Of a DNA stretch of 64,000 nucleotides, positions 26,910 to 36,349 are shown in pieces. The stretch comes from Actinomycetes bacterium (lineage in GTDB: Bacteria > Actinomycetota > Acidimicrobiia > Acidimicrobiales > Acidimicrobiaceae), in NCBI GenBank assembly GCA_021799035.1, contig JAJZBG010000002.1, positions 41,844 to 105,843 on the forward strand. Direction: 5' to 3'. Both the position numbers and the translations under genes were made by a program. Position 1 is the first letter of the stretch, and the number at the start of each line of letters is the position of its first letter. Below the pieces are notes generated by a model, which was not told the origin of the DNA, made no database searches, and saw only the letters and a list, made by a program, of their open reading frames with translations.

Positions 26910-27417
26910 GAACCTCTGGGCCGGGTGGAGAATGAATTTTCTCCAGCAGGAAGGGGAGCCGGACAGTCTACGTGCACCCTCGAGCTGCGTGCTGTGTGAT
27001 CTCGCAAAAGGAGAGGGCCAGGCGTTTGATGCCCGCAACTATGTTCTTCATCGTGGGCGGGATTGTTACGTGGTGCTAAATGCCTTTCCGTATGCGGCGG
27101 GCCACCTGATGATAGTGCCCTATGTCCATGAGGGCGATTTTCTTGACCTTTCAAGTGAGGTCCTAGGGGAGTCTCTGGAGCTTGCTCGCAGCGCAATTCG
27201 AGCATTGAAAGAGGTATATAACCCAGAGGGCTTCAATTTTGGTGCAAATCTGGGACGTGCTGGTGGTGCGGCATTTGGGGACCATGCTCATTTTCATGTT
27301 GTACCAAGGTGGCTTGGAGATACGAATTTCATGACGACCCTTGCCCATACGAGGGTTATTCCAGAAGCACTTTCTGCTACATATGATCGACTATTGGAGC
27401 GGCTTCACAATGGCTAG
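26893..27417 (+). CDS. HIT-family nucleotide hydrolase / Ap4A phosphorylase-like (Rv2613c type)
   Basis: From ATG 26893 the protein has 174 residues, with LWAGWRMNFL at the N-terminus as in the mycobacterial Rv2613c group. It has a CVLC pair (32-35) that may hold zinc and the histidine triad HAHFHVVPRW at 131-140. HIT proteins hydrolyse or phosphorolyse dinucleotides such as Ap4A. The frame is open to 26623 inside thrS, but that part is not family-like. It overlaps thrS by 17 bp. Rv2613c is reported as an Ap4A phosphorylase; activity here is inferred. Confidence 0.87.
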   Translation: MRALIENLWAGWRMNFLQQEGEPDSLRAPSSCVLCDLAKGEGQAFDARNYVLHRGRDCYVVLNAFPYAAGHLMIVPYVHEGDFLDLSSEVLGESLELARSAIRALKEVYNPEGFNFGANLGRAGGAAFGDHAHFHVVPRWLGDTNFMTTLAHTRVIPEALSATYDRLLERLHNG

Positions 27418-27496
27418 CTCGGCTTCAATATCGCCGGACTTCGCAAGTAAGATCGGCTAGACTTCTCTAGGTTCCCGATATGAGGAGTAATTTACC

Positions 27497-28279
27497 GTGT
27501 TCGACGGTCACTTGAGAGCCGGGGTGGACAAGAGAACTGGTCCGATTGGGGCGGCTCTGGCTAAGACACCCATTAGCGCTGATGCTCTGACCATCACAGG
27601 GATCATCATTTCTATTGCAGCTGGAGTCGTGCTCGCTACGGGAAGACTCTGGGTTGGTTTTATTTTGGTAGTGGCGGGTGCTGTGCCAGATCTGCTCGAT
27701 GGGCCTTTGGCAAAAATGAAGGGCACCACTTCGAGGAGAGGAGCCTTTTTCGACTCTTTTGCCGACAGGGTGTCAGATCTCTTTCTGTTTGGCGGCTTGG
27801 GATGGTACTACCTGTTTTCCGGCAAGGCAGATCTCGCTCTTCTGCCATTTGGGATCTACGGCGCGGCATCTTTGATCTCGTACCAGAGGGCTAAGGCCGA
27901 GTCTCTTGGGTTCAGCGCAAAAGGCGGAATAATGGAGCGCGGAGAAAGGATCTTCTTCCTTGCTGCCGGATTGCTCTTTTCGGTTATCTTGGTGCCAGTT
28001 CTCTGGATAACGCTCGTTCTGAGCATAGTCACGGTGGTGCAGCGGTTTGTGAAGATCTGGATTCAGGCTTCAGGTTCCGTCTCAGGCCCGCCGCGCAGGT
28101 ACAGGCGGGACTACGAGGCCTCTCTGAAAGGGCCATTTCAGCGTTCAGAGTTTTTCAGGTCGTCTTCTCGGCGCTCGTCGCATCCTCGAAGAAGAATCGG
28201 TACTTCGACTGCCTCATCGTCTTTTTCTCGATGGCTAGAGCATAGGTCGTCGAGAAGCATTGATGACCCAAAGAGCTGA
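27497..28279 (+). CDS. pgsA: CDP-alcohol phosphatidyltransferase, phosphatidylinositol-phosphate synthase-like
   Basis: The 260-residue membrane protein has the CDP-alcohol phosphotransferase motif D65-x2-D68-G-x2-A-K73-x8-G82-x3-D86-x3-D90. The usual Arg after Ala is Lys here. About five hydrophobic segments follow. Placed between a HIT gene and patA/pimA as in mycobacteria, it most likely makes phosphatidylinositol phosphate from CDP-diacylglycerol and inositol phosphate. The GTG start at 27497 gives MFDGHLR. The C-terminal 60 residues are Arg/Ser-rich and cytoplasmic-like. Confidence 0.88.
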   Translation: MFDGHLRAGVDKRTGPIGAALAKTPISADALTITGIIISIAAGVVLATGRLWVGFILVVAGAVPDLLDGPLAKMKGTTSRRGAFFDSFADRVSDLFLFGGLGWYYLFSGKADLALLPFGIYGAASLISYQRAKAESLGFSAKGGIMERGERIFFLAAGLLFSVILVPVLWITLVLSIVTVVQRFVKIWIQASGSVSGPPRRYRRDYEASLKGPFQRSEFFRSSSRRSSHPRRRIGTSTASSSFSRWLEHRSSRSIDDPKS

Positions 28280-28409
28280 GACTTGCAGGTATTGAACCAA
28301 GGGCATTCTCGGATCTGGTGAATGAAGTTATTTCTGTTTTAACTGCGTTTGGGGAACGTCCGAGCAAGGTCAGCGTGGCGGCCAGCTTATAGATTTTCGA
28401 AAGGATGCT

Positions 28410-29342
28410 TTGAGCCAAGTGCTGACGAGGATCTTTGATAAGGACCGGCGGGTAGTTGCGTTCTATGAGATGGCGTCAACCTTTTTGCGCCATCTTCCCA
28501 ACTCACTTACAATCGTGCTGGCGTATATCGCTGGTTTATTTGCGTTCGTATTTTCTCCACGTAAACGACGCGTAGTGATGAATAACCTGACACGAGCTTC
28601 GGCGTCGCAAATGGGGTGGATCGGGGACTGGCTTCTTGCAGCTCGGGGCTACTTTTCGTATTCAAGGTACTGGGTTGAGGCTCTGCCTCTCGGACGTTTG
28701 TCACGCAAGGAGCTCAATGCCAGAATCGGCTTCCACGGCTTCGAGCACATTTATGATGCTCTCGGAGAGGGCAAGGGCGTCATCTTTGTCACTCCGCATC
28801 TTGGAAACTGGGATTTTGGTGCTGCTTGGCTGGCATCTGGCGGCTATCCGATAACTTCCGTAATGGAAGAGCTGGAACCAAAAGAACTTTTTGATTGGTT
28901 TGCGGAGCATAGGGCAAAATTTGGAGTCCATGTCATTCCGGCTTCAGCCTCCGCGTTTGGCCAGTTGGCAAAGATGCTTGGGAAGAACCAAGTTGTCGCA
29001 CTTGTGGCGGACAGGGATCTCACGAATTCGGGAGTCCGGCTTCCTTTTTTCGGGGAGGTGACTTCGGTTCCCCAGGGAGTTGCTCTTTTGTCTTTACGGA
29101 CCGGGGCACCCATAATACCAGGGGGCGTCTATATGCTTCCTGGAGGGTGCCATTATGCGATAGCAACCGAGCCAATCAAGTTCAAGAGGACGAGTTCACT
29201 TCGAGACGATGTTGTCGATCTCACGGAAATTTTGGTGTCGCGATACGAGAGTCTGATACGCGCAGCTCCATCTCAGTGGCATCTGTTTCAGCCAAACTGG
29301 CCATCTCAGGTTGCAGAAGAAACGTCTAGCTCTACGATGTAG
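28410..29342 (+). CDS. patA: Phosphatidylinositol mannoside acyltransferase (LPLAT family, PatA-like)
   Basis: The 310-residue protein has one N-terminal hydrophobic anchor (about 33-50) and the acyltransferase motif HLGNWD at 130-135 (H-x4-D), then VALVADRDL and PFFGEVTSVPQG, typical of the HtrB/LpxL-like family. In mycobacteria the gene next to pgsA and pimA acylates the mannose of PIM1. The start is TTG at 28410 with AAAGGA upstream. It follows pgsA after 130 bp and precedes pimA by 36 bp, so the assignment is strongly supported by order. Confidence 0.9.
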   Translation: MSQVLTRIFDKDRRVVAFYEMASTFLRHLPNSLTIVLAYIAGLFAFVFSPRKRRVVMNNLTRASASQMGWIGDWLLAARGYFSYSRYWVEALPLGRLSRKELNARIGFHGFEHIYDALGEGKGVIFVTPHLGNWDFGAAWLASGGYPITSVMEELEPKELFDWFAEHRAKFGVHVIPASASAFGQLAKMLGKNQVVALVADRDLTNSGVRLPFFGEVTSVPQGVALLSLRTGAPIIPGGVYMLPGGCHYAIATEPIKFKRTSSLRDDVVDLTEILVSRYESLIRAAPSQWHLFQPNWPSQVAEETSSSTM

Positions 29343-29378
29343 GTCGAGGTAGGGAAATCAGATGGAGCCACGCAGGAA

Positions 29379-30464
29379 TTGAAAATTGCTGAGCTATGCC
29401 CGTACAGCCTTTCGGTGCCAGGAGGTGTTCAGCGTCAGGTGCTTTTGTTGGCGCGCACGATGCGTCAACTCGGTCATGAGGTTGACGTAATCGCACCGTC
29501 TGAAAGCACGCCGGAAATTGAGTTCTTTAGGAATCTCGGGAGTTCAGTAAGGGTTCCGGCAAACGGATCGCGTGCCCCTGTCGGCCTCTCGCCTGGAGCG
29601 TTGACACGCACAGCCAGATTTGTGCGGGGCGGCGGTTACCAAATAATCCATATACATGAACCTTTTGCGCCAGGCCCCTCGCTTGTCGGACTCTTAGCTG
29701 GAAAGTCTCCCTTGGTGGGGACCTTTCACAGGCAGGGTTTGTCGACTCCGTACAAGGGCCTTGGGCGAGTCATTTCCAGATTTGGAGAACGCCTTAGCGT
29801 TCGGTTTGCCGTCTCCCATGACGCAATGATTACAGCGAAAACAGTCTTTGGCGGTGACTACCGTGTGATTGGCAATGGGGTGGACCTTCATGAATTTGAT
29901 GTAGCCAATGCATGGCCGAAACAGAGTCCAACTGTTTTTTTTATAGGACGCCATGAACACAGAAAAGGGTTAGAGGTTCTCATTCGGGCGTTCATGGGGA
30001 TAGCCGAGCCAGACCTTACTTGCTGGGTTGCTGGCAGTGGTCCGGAAACGGCCCGGCTGAAAGCTGTCGCGGCTCGAGATTCGCGGATTGTCTGGCTAGG
30101 TCGCATCTCTGACAGTGAGGTAATCTCAAGGATGAAGGCTGCTGACGTGGTATGTGCCCCATCATTATATGGGGAGTCCTTCGGTGTGGTCCTGCTTGAA
30201 GGAATGGCTGCAGGCAGCGTAGTAGTGGCAACCGATATCGTAGGTTATAGTGGGCTAGCCAGGAATGGCGTGGAGGCCATTCTCGTTCCCCCCAATGATG
30301 CAGCCCTTCTTCGTGGCGCCCTTATGCGTGCTCTAGCATCGGATGATGTCTCGCGATCGATTCGAGAGAATGCAAGAAAGCGAGCGTTTGAATTTTCTAT
30401 CGAAAACATCGCCAAGATCTATTTGGCCAGCTTCACTACTTTGATTTCGGAAAAATCCCCTTAG
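29379..30464 (+). CDS. pimA: Phosphatidyl-myo-inositol mannosyltransferase (GT4)
   Basis: The 361-residue glycosyltransferase opens with IAELCPYSLSVPGGVQRQVL, the donor/acceptor loop of PimA. It has VGTFHRQG, VIGNGVDL, FIGRHEHRKGLEVLIRAF, WVAGSGPET and the GT4 nucleotide-sugar motif ESFGVVLLEGMAAG. It transfers mannose from GDP-mannose to phosphatidylinositol on the inner face of the membrane. The TTG start has AGGAA close upstream. It closes the thrS-HIT-pgsA-patA-pimA series. Confidence 0.93.
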   Translation: MKIAELCPYSLSVPGGVQRQVLLLARTMRQLGHEVDVIAPSESTPEIEFFRNLGSSVRVPANGSRAPVGLSPGALTRTARFVRGGGYQIIHIHEPFAPGPSLVGLLAGKSPLVGTFHRQGLSTPYKGLGRVISRFGERLSVRFAVSHDAMITAKTVFGGDYRVIGNGVDLHEFDVANAWPKQSPTVFFIGRHEHRKGLEVLIRAFMGIAEPDLTCWVAGSGPETARLKAVAARDSRIVWLGRISDSEVISRMKAADVVCAPSLYGESFGVVLLEGMAAGSVVVATDIVGYSGLARNGVEAILVPPNDAALLRGALMRALASDDVSRSIRENARKRAFEFSIENIAKIYLASFTTLISEKSP

Positions 30465-30475
30465 AATCGGAGACC

Positions 30476-31291
30476 ATGCCTAAGTCGTCTACTCACAACC
30501 AGATCTGGGGTGATGTCGAGCAATTTGACAATCGCAAGGCGGTTGTCGAGATCGTCCTGTATTACCTGGCGTTCGTGGTGGTGACGGGGGCGATAGCCTC
30601 CGTGATCATCTCCCGGTTGCTGGCGATTTTCAGAGTGTCTGATGATTTCCACTGGGCGGTGATTGTCGGGCTCGGCTTACCTGCGATTGCAGCCGCTGTG
30701 GTGGGATTTCGCGCATGCTCCAACGGCACTACGGGCCTCAATCTTCAGAGGGTCGAAATCGATAAGGCTCCCGGCTTGATGAATCTCACAGAGGGTCTTT
30801 GTCTCGCCATAGGAATCGATATGCCGCGAGTCCTCGAGCTTAGAGAACCCCAGATAAATATCGCAGCGTTCGCGGTTGGCAATACCAGGTCAGTCTTGGT
30901 CGTCACGTCCGGAGCGCTTGAAAGTTTTTCAAGACTTGAGTTCGAGGCGCTGATCTCGCGGGAACTTGTTCGGGTGAGATCAGGCGAAATCTTCTATGAG
31001 GCAAGGATTAGGGCGCTGAAAAAATTACTGGCACCCCTTGCGGCCTTCATACTTCAGAGAAGGCAGACTTCCGCGATTGTGGCAAAATTGATCGCCGGTG
31101 ACCTAGGAGGTGTCTATTTCACCCGGTATCCTATTGCGATGATCTCTGCTCTCGAAAAGATGGAATCTGATCAAAATGCTCGGACATCGAATCCAACCCT
31201 GAGACGAAGGGTGTTGGCACCTTACTGGGCGCATCCAGAGCTAGAAGATTCCGACATGAGTGCTCGCCTTTCGGAACTCAGGTCGTACTAA
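30476..31291 (+). CDS. M48 (HtpX-like) membrane protein without zinc ligands, probable pseudo-peptidase
   Basis: The 271-residue protein has two transmembrane segments (about 24-50 and 61-80), then a cytosolic-like domain whose order follows M48 peptidases: a GALESFSRLEFEALI helix, the metal-motif position, and a C-terminal FTRYPIAMISALEKM helix. Where M48 has HExxH it reads RELVR (162-166), so both zinc histidines are arginine. The later Glu ligand region near 205-213 is Ala/Gly/Asp/Leu. It should not bind zinc as the active family does. It lies 11 bp after pimA, probably cotranscribed. Function unknown; a scaffold or regulator role is a guess. Confidence 0.7.
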   Translation: MPKSSTHNQIWGDVEQFDNRKAVVEIVLYYLAFVVVTGAIASVIISRLLAIFRVSDDFHWAVIVGLGLPAIAAAVVGFRACSNGTTGLNLQRVEIDKAPGLMNLTEGLCLAIGIDMPRVLELREPQINIAAFAVGNTRSVLVVTSGALESFSRLEFEALISRELVRVRSGEIFYEARIRALKKLLAPLAAFILQRRQTSAIVAKLIAGDLGGVYFTRYPIAMISALEKMESDQNARTSNPTLRRRVLAPYWAHPELEDSDMSARLSELRSY

Positions 31292-31328
31292 ACATACAGT
31301 TCACAACTGACAACAGGAGCTTTGCGTA

Positions 31329-32381
31329 ATGGGTAATTACAGGTATCTGGCGTTGGCGGCCATCGGAGCATTGGTAGCTTCTTGCGGTTCTGGTAATTCC
31401 AGTGCGCCGTCTACTTCGACTACGACTCAGGCAACTATTGCCACCACGACAACCACGACCAGCGCGCCGAAGAATATCTCCCCACTTACTGGGCTTCCAT
31501 TCGCAAACACTGCAGATGCCTCGCGCCCCGTCATCATGGCAAAGATTGACAACGCACCACAGGCGTGGCCTCAGTCGGGACTGCTTCATTCAGATGTCAT
31601 CTACGAGGAAATGGTGGAAGGCGGCTACACCAGATATATGGCGGTATTCCAGTCCAAGGACGCATCTGTGCTCGGCCCTATAAGGTCGGTGAGAGCTTCT
31701 GATGCAGACATTGCTTCACCACTGCAAGGTTTTTTTGCGTACTCAGGAGGTATTCCCGCGTTCGTTGCGGATATTCGCAACTCGGGTATAACAGATGTCG
31801 GTGCAAATGTCCTTGGTGGAGCGTACTACAGGCTGTCCACGCGACTTGCCCCACACAACTTATACACTTCAACCACCACTCTTTATGCAGATGCGAATAA
31901 GGCAGGGCTGCACGCAAAGCTGCCACCAAAGCTGTTCGAGTTCCGAAAGACGGGATCTCCGTTTGCGGCAGCAGGTGCACAGCCGATCAGCAGCTTCAAC
32001 GTGGATATTTCCGGCAACGCAAATGATGTTTGGACATGGAATTCATCGGGAGGCTACTGGACGCGCAGCACCAATGGAGTGCTCCAGAAGAACCCTCAGG
32101 GTGTACCAGAAAATGCCACCAATGTGATAGTCGAGTTTGTAAACTACACCAACACCGGGTTCATAGACCCTGCGGGAAATCCGGTCCCGCAAGCCCATTC
32201 CGTAGGCAGCGGCCAGGCTATATTCCTTTCTGGCGGTGAGGAGGCGACAGGAACCTGGTCGAAAGCCTCAGAACACGCCGTGACCACTTATGCGGACTCT
32301 TCAGGGCAGCCTATAAAGCTTGCTCCAGGGCGGACCTGGATTGAATTTGCACCAGTTGGTACTCGCACATCTGGTTCATAG
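31329..32381 (+). CDS. DUF3048 lipoprotein (YerB-like)
   Basis: The 350-residue protein has a lipoprotein signal with lipobox LVASC (Cys about 20), followed by a Ser/Thr-rich spacer to residue 47. The folded part starts SPLTGLP and has [37 protein letters not shown] and [11 protein letters not shown], which I recognise as DUF3048. It should be anchored on the outer face of the membrane. Function is not known for the family; links to the cell envelope are likely. Shine-Dalgarno AGGAG precedes the ATG. Neighbours (M48-like, pdxS) give no clear clue. Confidence 0.82.
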   Translation: MGNYRYLALAAIGALVASCGSGNSSAPSTSTTTQATIATTTTTTSAPKNISPLTGLPFANTADASRPVIMAKIDNAPQAWPQSGLLHSDVIYEEMVEGGYTRYMAVFQSKDASVLGPIRSVRASDADIASPLQGFFAYSGGIPAFVADIRNSGITDVGANVLGGAYYRLSTRLAPHNLYTSTTTLYADANKAGLHAKLPPKLFEFRKTGSPFAAAGAQPISSFNVDISGNANDVWTWNSSGGYWTRSTNGVLQKNPQGVPENATNVIVEFVNYTNTGFIDPAGNPVPQAHSVGSGQAIFLSGGEEATGTWSKASEHAVTTYADSSGQPIKLAPGRTWIEFAPVGTRTSGS

Positions 32382-32440
32382 CGGTCGGTTTGCGCAGATG
32401 GGAGCTATTGCGAGTTAGAATTAAAGGTCTGGAGGGAATC

Positions 32441-33337
32441 GTGGACCAAACTGAATTTTCACATGTAACGGGAGGCGCGCTGGTCAAGCGAGGGCTCGCT
32501 GAAATGCTACGCGGCGGCGTCATCATGGACGTGGTCAATGCTGAGCAGGCAAAGATAGCAGAGGATGCGGGGGCTGTTGCGGTTATGGCGCTTGAGCGTG
32601 TTCCGGCGGATATACGCCGTGAGGGAGGAGTTGCACGCATGAGTGACCCTTTCCTGATCGAGGAGATCCAGCAAGCTGTCACGATTCCAGTCATGGCGAA
32701 AGCCAGAATTGGTCATTTTGCAGAAGCCCAGATACTCCAGGAGCTCCAGGTTGACTACATAGATGAGTCAGAGGTGCTTACCCCTGCCGATGAGGCCCAC
32801 CACATTGACAAGTGGAAATTTACGGTCCCGTTTGTGTGTGGAGCCACCAATCTAGGAGAAGCACTCAGAAGGATCTCCGAGGGCGCAGCAATGATACGCT
32901 CCAAAGGGGAGGCTGGCACGGGAAATGTTGTCGAGGCAGTGCGGCACCTGCGTTCAATAACTGGAGATATACGAAAGCTTACCCAGGCGGACTCGGCCGA
33001 AATTTACGCCTGGGCAAAGAATCTCCAGGCTCCCTTGGAGCTTGTTCGTGAAGTGTCTGCCACTGGAAGGCTCCCGGTACCTCTATTTTGTGCCGGTGGT
33101 CTGGCTACTCCTGCTGACGCTTCGCTAGTCATGCAGCTCGGTGCGGAAGCCGTGTTTGTGGGATCTGGGATTTTCAAGAGCAGTGATCCAGCCAGGAGGG
33201 CTCGTGCAATCGTTGAGGCAACCACTCATTTTCAGGATCCAGCTGTTTTGGTGAGTGTATCTCGTAATCTTGGAGCTCCAATGGTTGGAATAGAGATGGA
33301 TGAGATTGAGGTCAGACTGGCTGAGCGTGGTTGGTAG
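32441..33337 (+). CDS. pdxS: Pyridoxal 5'-phosphate synthase, lyase subunit
   Basis: From GTG 32441 (GGAGGG four bases upstream) the protein has 298 residues, the PdxS length. It has [39 protein letters not shown] with a catalytic lysine, and [17 protein letters not shown] with the second lysine. It is a (beta-alpha)8 barrel that condenses ribose 5-phosphate, glyceraldehyde 3-phosphate and ammonia to PLP. The frame is open to 32390, but those 17 residues are not family-like. pdxT follows after 18 bp and supplies ammonia. Confidence 0.97.
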   Translation: MDQTEFSHVTGGALVKRGLAEMLRGGVIMDVVNAEQAKIAEDAGAVAVMALERVPADIRREGGVARMSDPFLIEEIQQAVTIPVMAKARIGHFAEAQILQELQVDYIDESEVLTPADEAHHIDKWKFTVPFVCGATNLGEALRRISEGAAMIRSKGEAGTGNVVEAVRHLRSITGDIRKLTQADSAEIYAWAKNLQAPLELVREVSATGRLPVPLFCAGGLATPADASLVMQLGAEAVFVGSGIFKSSDPARRARAIVEATTHFQDPAVLVSVSRNLGAPMVGIEMDEIEVRLAERGW

Positions 33338-33355
33338 CTGCTTTGGAAGGGTCTT

Positions 33356-33961
33356 TTGAAATCAAGCATGCGCGTAGGTATCCTTAGCCTTCAGGGCGAT
33401 TTTCTGAACCATTTCTCGATCTTGGAAAGACTCGATGTCGAGCCAGTGCTGGTGAAAACGCCGGCGGACCTGCGGGTCGATGGGCTTATCCTTCCAGGTG
33501 GGGAGTCGACTGCAATTTCCATGCTCCTGCAATCTTCGGGGCTCTTTGACCCCATTCGGGGGCTGATACGGGATGGAATGCCTGTTTTTGGCACTTGTGC
33601 AGGGATGATCCTGCTCGCACGGTCAGTCATCGATGGTCGCGAAGATCAGGTCGGTTTCGACGCGATAGACATTGCTGTCCGGCGCAATGGCTTTGGTCGC
33701 CAGGTGGCATCGTTCGAAACCGATTTGGATGTCGCGGGATTTGAAGATGGTCCGGTAAAGGCGGTATTCATCAGGGCTCCAGTAGTGGAAAAGGTAGCCG
33801 AGGAGGTGGAGGTTCTGGCTTCTGTGGACTACCAGTTTCCTGATTCCTCCGGGAGATCCGTTCCTGTAATCTGTAGGCAGGAAAAGGTGCTCGTGTCCTC
33901 TTTTCACCCAGAGCTAGTCGGAGAGGACAGGATCCACAGACTTTTCCTCAGGCTTATTTAG
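33356..33961 (+). CDS. pdxT: Pyridoxal 5'-phosphate synthase, glutaminase subunit
   Basis: The 201-residue class I glutaminase has MRVGILSLQGDF, LILPGGESTAI, the nucleophile elbow FGTCAGMILLA and the C-terminal SSFHPELVGEDRIHRLF with catalytic His and Glu. It hydrolyses glutamine and channels ammonia to PdxS. The TTG start at 33356 has GGAAGG five bases upstream; an internal ATG four codons later is the alternative. It is cotranscribed with pdxS. Confidence 0.95.
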   Translation: MKSSMRVGILSLQGDFLNHFSILERLDVEPVLVKTPADLRVDGLILPGGESTAISMLLQSSGLFDPIRGLIRDGMPVFGTCAGMILLARSVIDGREDQVGFDAIDIAVRRNGFGRQVASFETDLDVAGFEDGPVKAVFIRAPVVEKVAEEVEVLASVDYQFPDSSGRSVPVICRQEKVLVSSFHPELVGEDRIHRLFLRLI

Positions 33962-33985
33962 AGATTCTAAGGGGAGATATTCCAG

Positions 33986-34735
33986 ATGTCTGGTCACTCA
34001 AAGTGGGCAACAATCAAGCATAAGAAGGGGGCCCAAGACAAGGCTCGCGGAAAGCTCTTTGCCAAGTTGATACGACAGGTCGAGGTGGCGGCCCGTGAGG
34101 GCGGTGGAGACATCAATGCCAACGCCACCCTTCGTACCATGTTTACCAAGGCTCGCGAAGCTTCGGTTCCGCTAGACACAATCGAACGTGCGATAAAGCG
34201 TGGGACTGGTGAGCTAGAAGGTGTCAGGTACGAAGCTATAAATTATGAAGGCTATGGTCCGGGAGGAATCGCAGTGATAGTTGAGTGCCTCACAGACAAT
34301 CGAAACCGAACCGGTGCAGACGTTCGGAGTATCTTCTCCAAGAGCGGTGGTTCTATGGCGGAGCCCGGCGCTGTATCGTGGCAATTCGAGCGAAAGGGCG
34401 TGGTGTCGATTGATCGCGCCGCTGACGAAGATTCTGTGACGCTAGCTGCTCTTGAGTCAGGTGCCGAGGACATTCAGGATCTAGGCGACCAGTGGCAGGT
34501 GGTGTGCGCTCCTGGAGACTTGGCTTCGGTGCGAGCAGGCATTGAGGAATCAGGATTTGCTGTAAGTAGTTCTGACCTGGTTATGCTGGCAAATTCTACG
34601 ATAGAAATCTCGGAAGAAAACGAAGCTCGCAAAGTCCTCAAGCTTATGGACGCACTGGAAGACAACGATGACGTGCAAAACGTATATTCCAACTTCGACA
34701 TTCCAGACGCCATTTTGGAAGCTGCGAGCGTTTAG
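33986..34735 (+). CDS. yebC: YebC/PmpR family translation or transcription factor
   Basis: The 249-residue protein starts MSGHSKWATIKHKKGAQDKARGKLFAKL, the invariant N-terminus of the family, and contains YEGYGPGGIAVIVECLTDNRNRT and GSMAEPGAVSWQFERKG. Some members are described as transcription regulators, others as factors relieving ribosome stalling on proline stretches. It sits between pdxT and ruvC, as in many actinobacteria. Shine-Dalgarno AGGGGAG is placed well. Confidence 0.95.
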   Translation: MSGHSKWATIKHKKGAQDKARGKLFAKLIRQVEVAAREGGGDINANATLRTMFTKAREASVPLDTIERAIKRGTGELEGVRYEAINYEGYGPGGIAVIVECLTDNRNRTGADVRSIFSKSGGSMAEPGAVSWQFERKGVVSIDRAADEDSVTLAALESGAEDIQDLGDQWQVVCAPGDLASVRAGIEESGFAVSSSDLVMLANSTIEISEENEARKVLKLMDALEDNDDVQNVYSNFDIPDAILEAASV

Positions 34736-34738
34736 GAA

Positions 34739-35197
34739 GTGAATTCTCCTGTAGGTGTTGGAGACGCGGCACCAGGGTTCACTCTTCATGGAGTGCCGCA
34801 GGGTACCTATTCTCTTTCGGATTTCTTGGGCAAGATTGTCGTCTTGGCTTTCTATCCGGCTGATAATTCGCCGGTGTGCACCACGCAGCTTCGGACATAC
34901 ACCCTTGATCAGAAGAGTTTCAAAGAGTTGGATGCTGCGGTCTTGGGAATCTCACCCCAAGGAATTGCGTCTCACGAAAAGTTTGCGTCCGAGCAGTCCA
35001 TTTCACTGCCATTACTTTCAGATGAAGACAAAACGGTTGGCAAGGCCTATGGGGTTTTGGGTCCACTTGGCTTTTACCGGAGATCTGTGTTTGTGATTGA
35101 CCGGTCGGGAGAGATTACTTATGCTAGGCGCACAACTGCAGGTCTGACCTTTTATCCAACTTCTGCGCTGCTTGAGGCTGTCAAAAAGGCCCAGTGA
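34739..35197 (+). CDS. Peroxiredoxin (BCP/AhpE-like, 1-Cys)
   Basis: The 152-residue thioredoxin-fold protein has FYPADNSPVCTTQLRTY, with the peroxidatic Cys near 47 in the PxxxT/SxxC context, and VFVIDRSGEITYA. It is the only cysteine in the chain, so recycling should depend on an outside thiol, perhaps mycothiol, since mshC is present. It reduces peroxides in the cytoplasm. The GTG start is 3 bp after yebC, with AGGA overlapping the stop region, so translation is probably coupled. Confidence 0.88.
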   Translation: MNSPVGVGDAAPGFTLHGVPQGTYSLSDFLGKIVVLAFYPADNSPVCTTQLRTYTLDQKSFKELDAAVLGISPQGIASHEKFASEQSISLPLLSDEDKTVGKAYGVLGPLGFYRRSVFVIDRSGEITYARRTTAGLTFYPTSALLEAVKKAQ

Positions 35198-35249
35198 TTT
35201 TTGCCATTACTGCCTCCTTCCCGGGATTATATGGGATAAGATCGAACAG

Positions 35250-35762
35250 ATGTTCGTGCTAGGTATCGATCCAGGACTCTCCCGCTGTGGATACGGAGCT
35301 GTCAGACAAAATGGCAGGTCGACCGAGGTTGTGTCTGCTGGCCTGATCACCACTCCGAGAGAGCTTCAGGTTGCCGAGAGGCTCTCGATACTTCTAAGTG
35401 ATATTCGAGGAATTCTCTCTGAGCTCAGGCCGGAAGTTGTTGCCATCGAGAGAATTCTTTTTAGAAGCAACGCCAAGACAGCCATGTCCGTAGGTCAAGC
35501 GTCTGGAGTCGTGCTGTTGGCAGCTTTTGAAGCCGGGTGCGAAATCGTTGAGTATTCGGCAAGTGAAGTCAAGTTGGCAATTGCCGGCTATGGATCTGCC
35601 GAGAAGCTTCAGGTTCAGAAGATGGTTCAGATTCTGGCTAAATTAGATCATATCCCGCGCCCTCCCGATGTAGCGGATGCCCTTGGGTTAGCCTTCTGTC
35701 ATCTCGCAAACCACTCTCATCAGAGGGCCTTGCGTACCGCAGAGAGGTTGGAGGCGAGATGA
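35250..35762 (+). CDS. ruvC: Holliday junction endonuclease RuvC
   Basis: From ATG 35250 the protein has 170 residues. It starts MFVLGIDPGLSRCGYG, with the first catalytic Asp at 7, then VAIERILFRSN (Glu) and the final PPDVADALGLAFCH acidic pair. It cuts Holliday junctions as a dimer. The frame is open to 35172 within the peroxiredoxin gene, but that part is not family-like. It overlaps ruvA by 4 bp. Confidence 0.96.
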   Translation: MFVLGIDPGLSRCGYGAVRQNGRSTEVVSAGLITTPRELQVAERLSILLSDIRGILSELRPEVVAIERILFRSNAKTAMSVGQASGVVLLAAFEAGCEIVEYSASEVKLAIAGYGSAEKLQVQKMVQILAKLDHIPRPPDVADALGLAFCHLANHSHQRALRTAERLEAR

Positions 35763-36349
35763 TCGGTTCTCTAAAAGGAGTTGTTGATCAAATATTGCCC
35801 ACTGGTGCTCTCGTTGTCGATGTGGGTGGCGTTGGCTATCTTGTACATTGCCCGTCAAATCTTGTTTCCCAGGCAAGGGAGGGTGAGGTTCTGAAGCTGG
35901 CGATTTTCACCTCGGTTAGGGAGGATGCTATAACGCTGTATGGCTTCGAAACCATCCAGGACAAGAGTTGGTTTGAAGCATTGAGGACAACGCAGGGTGT
36001 TGGCCCGGCACTTGCGTTGGCAATCTTGTCGTCGATCCCTCGAGACGAGCTTGTCCGGGCGATAGCTACTAACGATATCGAACTACTCAAAAGGGTGCCA
36101 GGAGTGGGTCCAAAGACGGCTCTGAGGCTGATTGTGGAAATGCAGGGGAGGCTTTCGAATCTTGGCGTCGACGGACGCTTTGCGGGTTCGCCCACAAACT
36201 CGAGTGGTAGTATTTCTGCTGATCTCAAGCTGGCGTTGATTTCGCTTGGATATTCGCAGGATCAGATTCGCGGTGTCATTGAGAGGGTTCCCCCTGAATA
36301 TTCCCTGGAAGAGATGGTGAAGTTCTGCTTGAAGGAGCTGTCGGCGTGA
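35759..36349 (+). CDS. ruvA: Holliday junction DNA helicase subunit RuvA
   Basis: The 196-residue protein has the OB-fold N-terminus ([27 protein letters not shown]), the helix-hairpin-helix segments [16 protein letters not shown] and [16 protein letters not shown], and a flexible C-terminal domain III that contacts RuvB. It binds Holliday junctions and loads RuvB. It overlaps ruvC and ruvB by 4 bp each. Confidence 0.96.
   Translation: MIGSLKGVVDQILPTGALVVDVGGVGYLVHCPSNLVSQAREGEVLKLAIFTSVREDAITLYGFETIQDKSWFEALRTTQGVGPALALAILSSIPRDELVRAIATNDIELLKRVPGVGPKTALRLIVEMQGRLSNLGVDGRFAGSPTNSSGSISADLKLALISLGYSQDQIRGVIERVPPEYSLEEMVKFCLKELSA

Noticed and set aside
28270..28391. Protein-like reading (LRLAGIEPRAFSDLVNEVISV and on) between pgsA and patA
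   Set aside because: No start codon except a late GTG giving 24 codons; looks coding but cannot be supported, and no frameshift link to pgsA was found.
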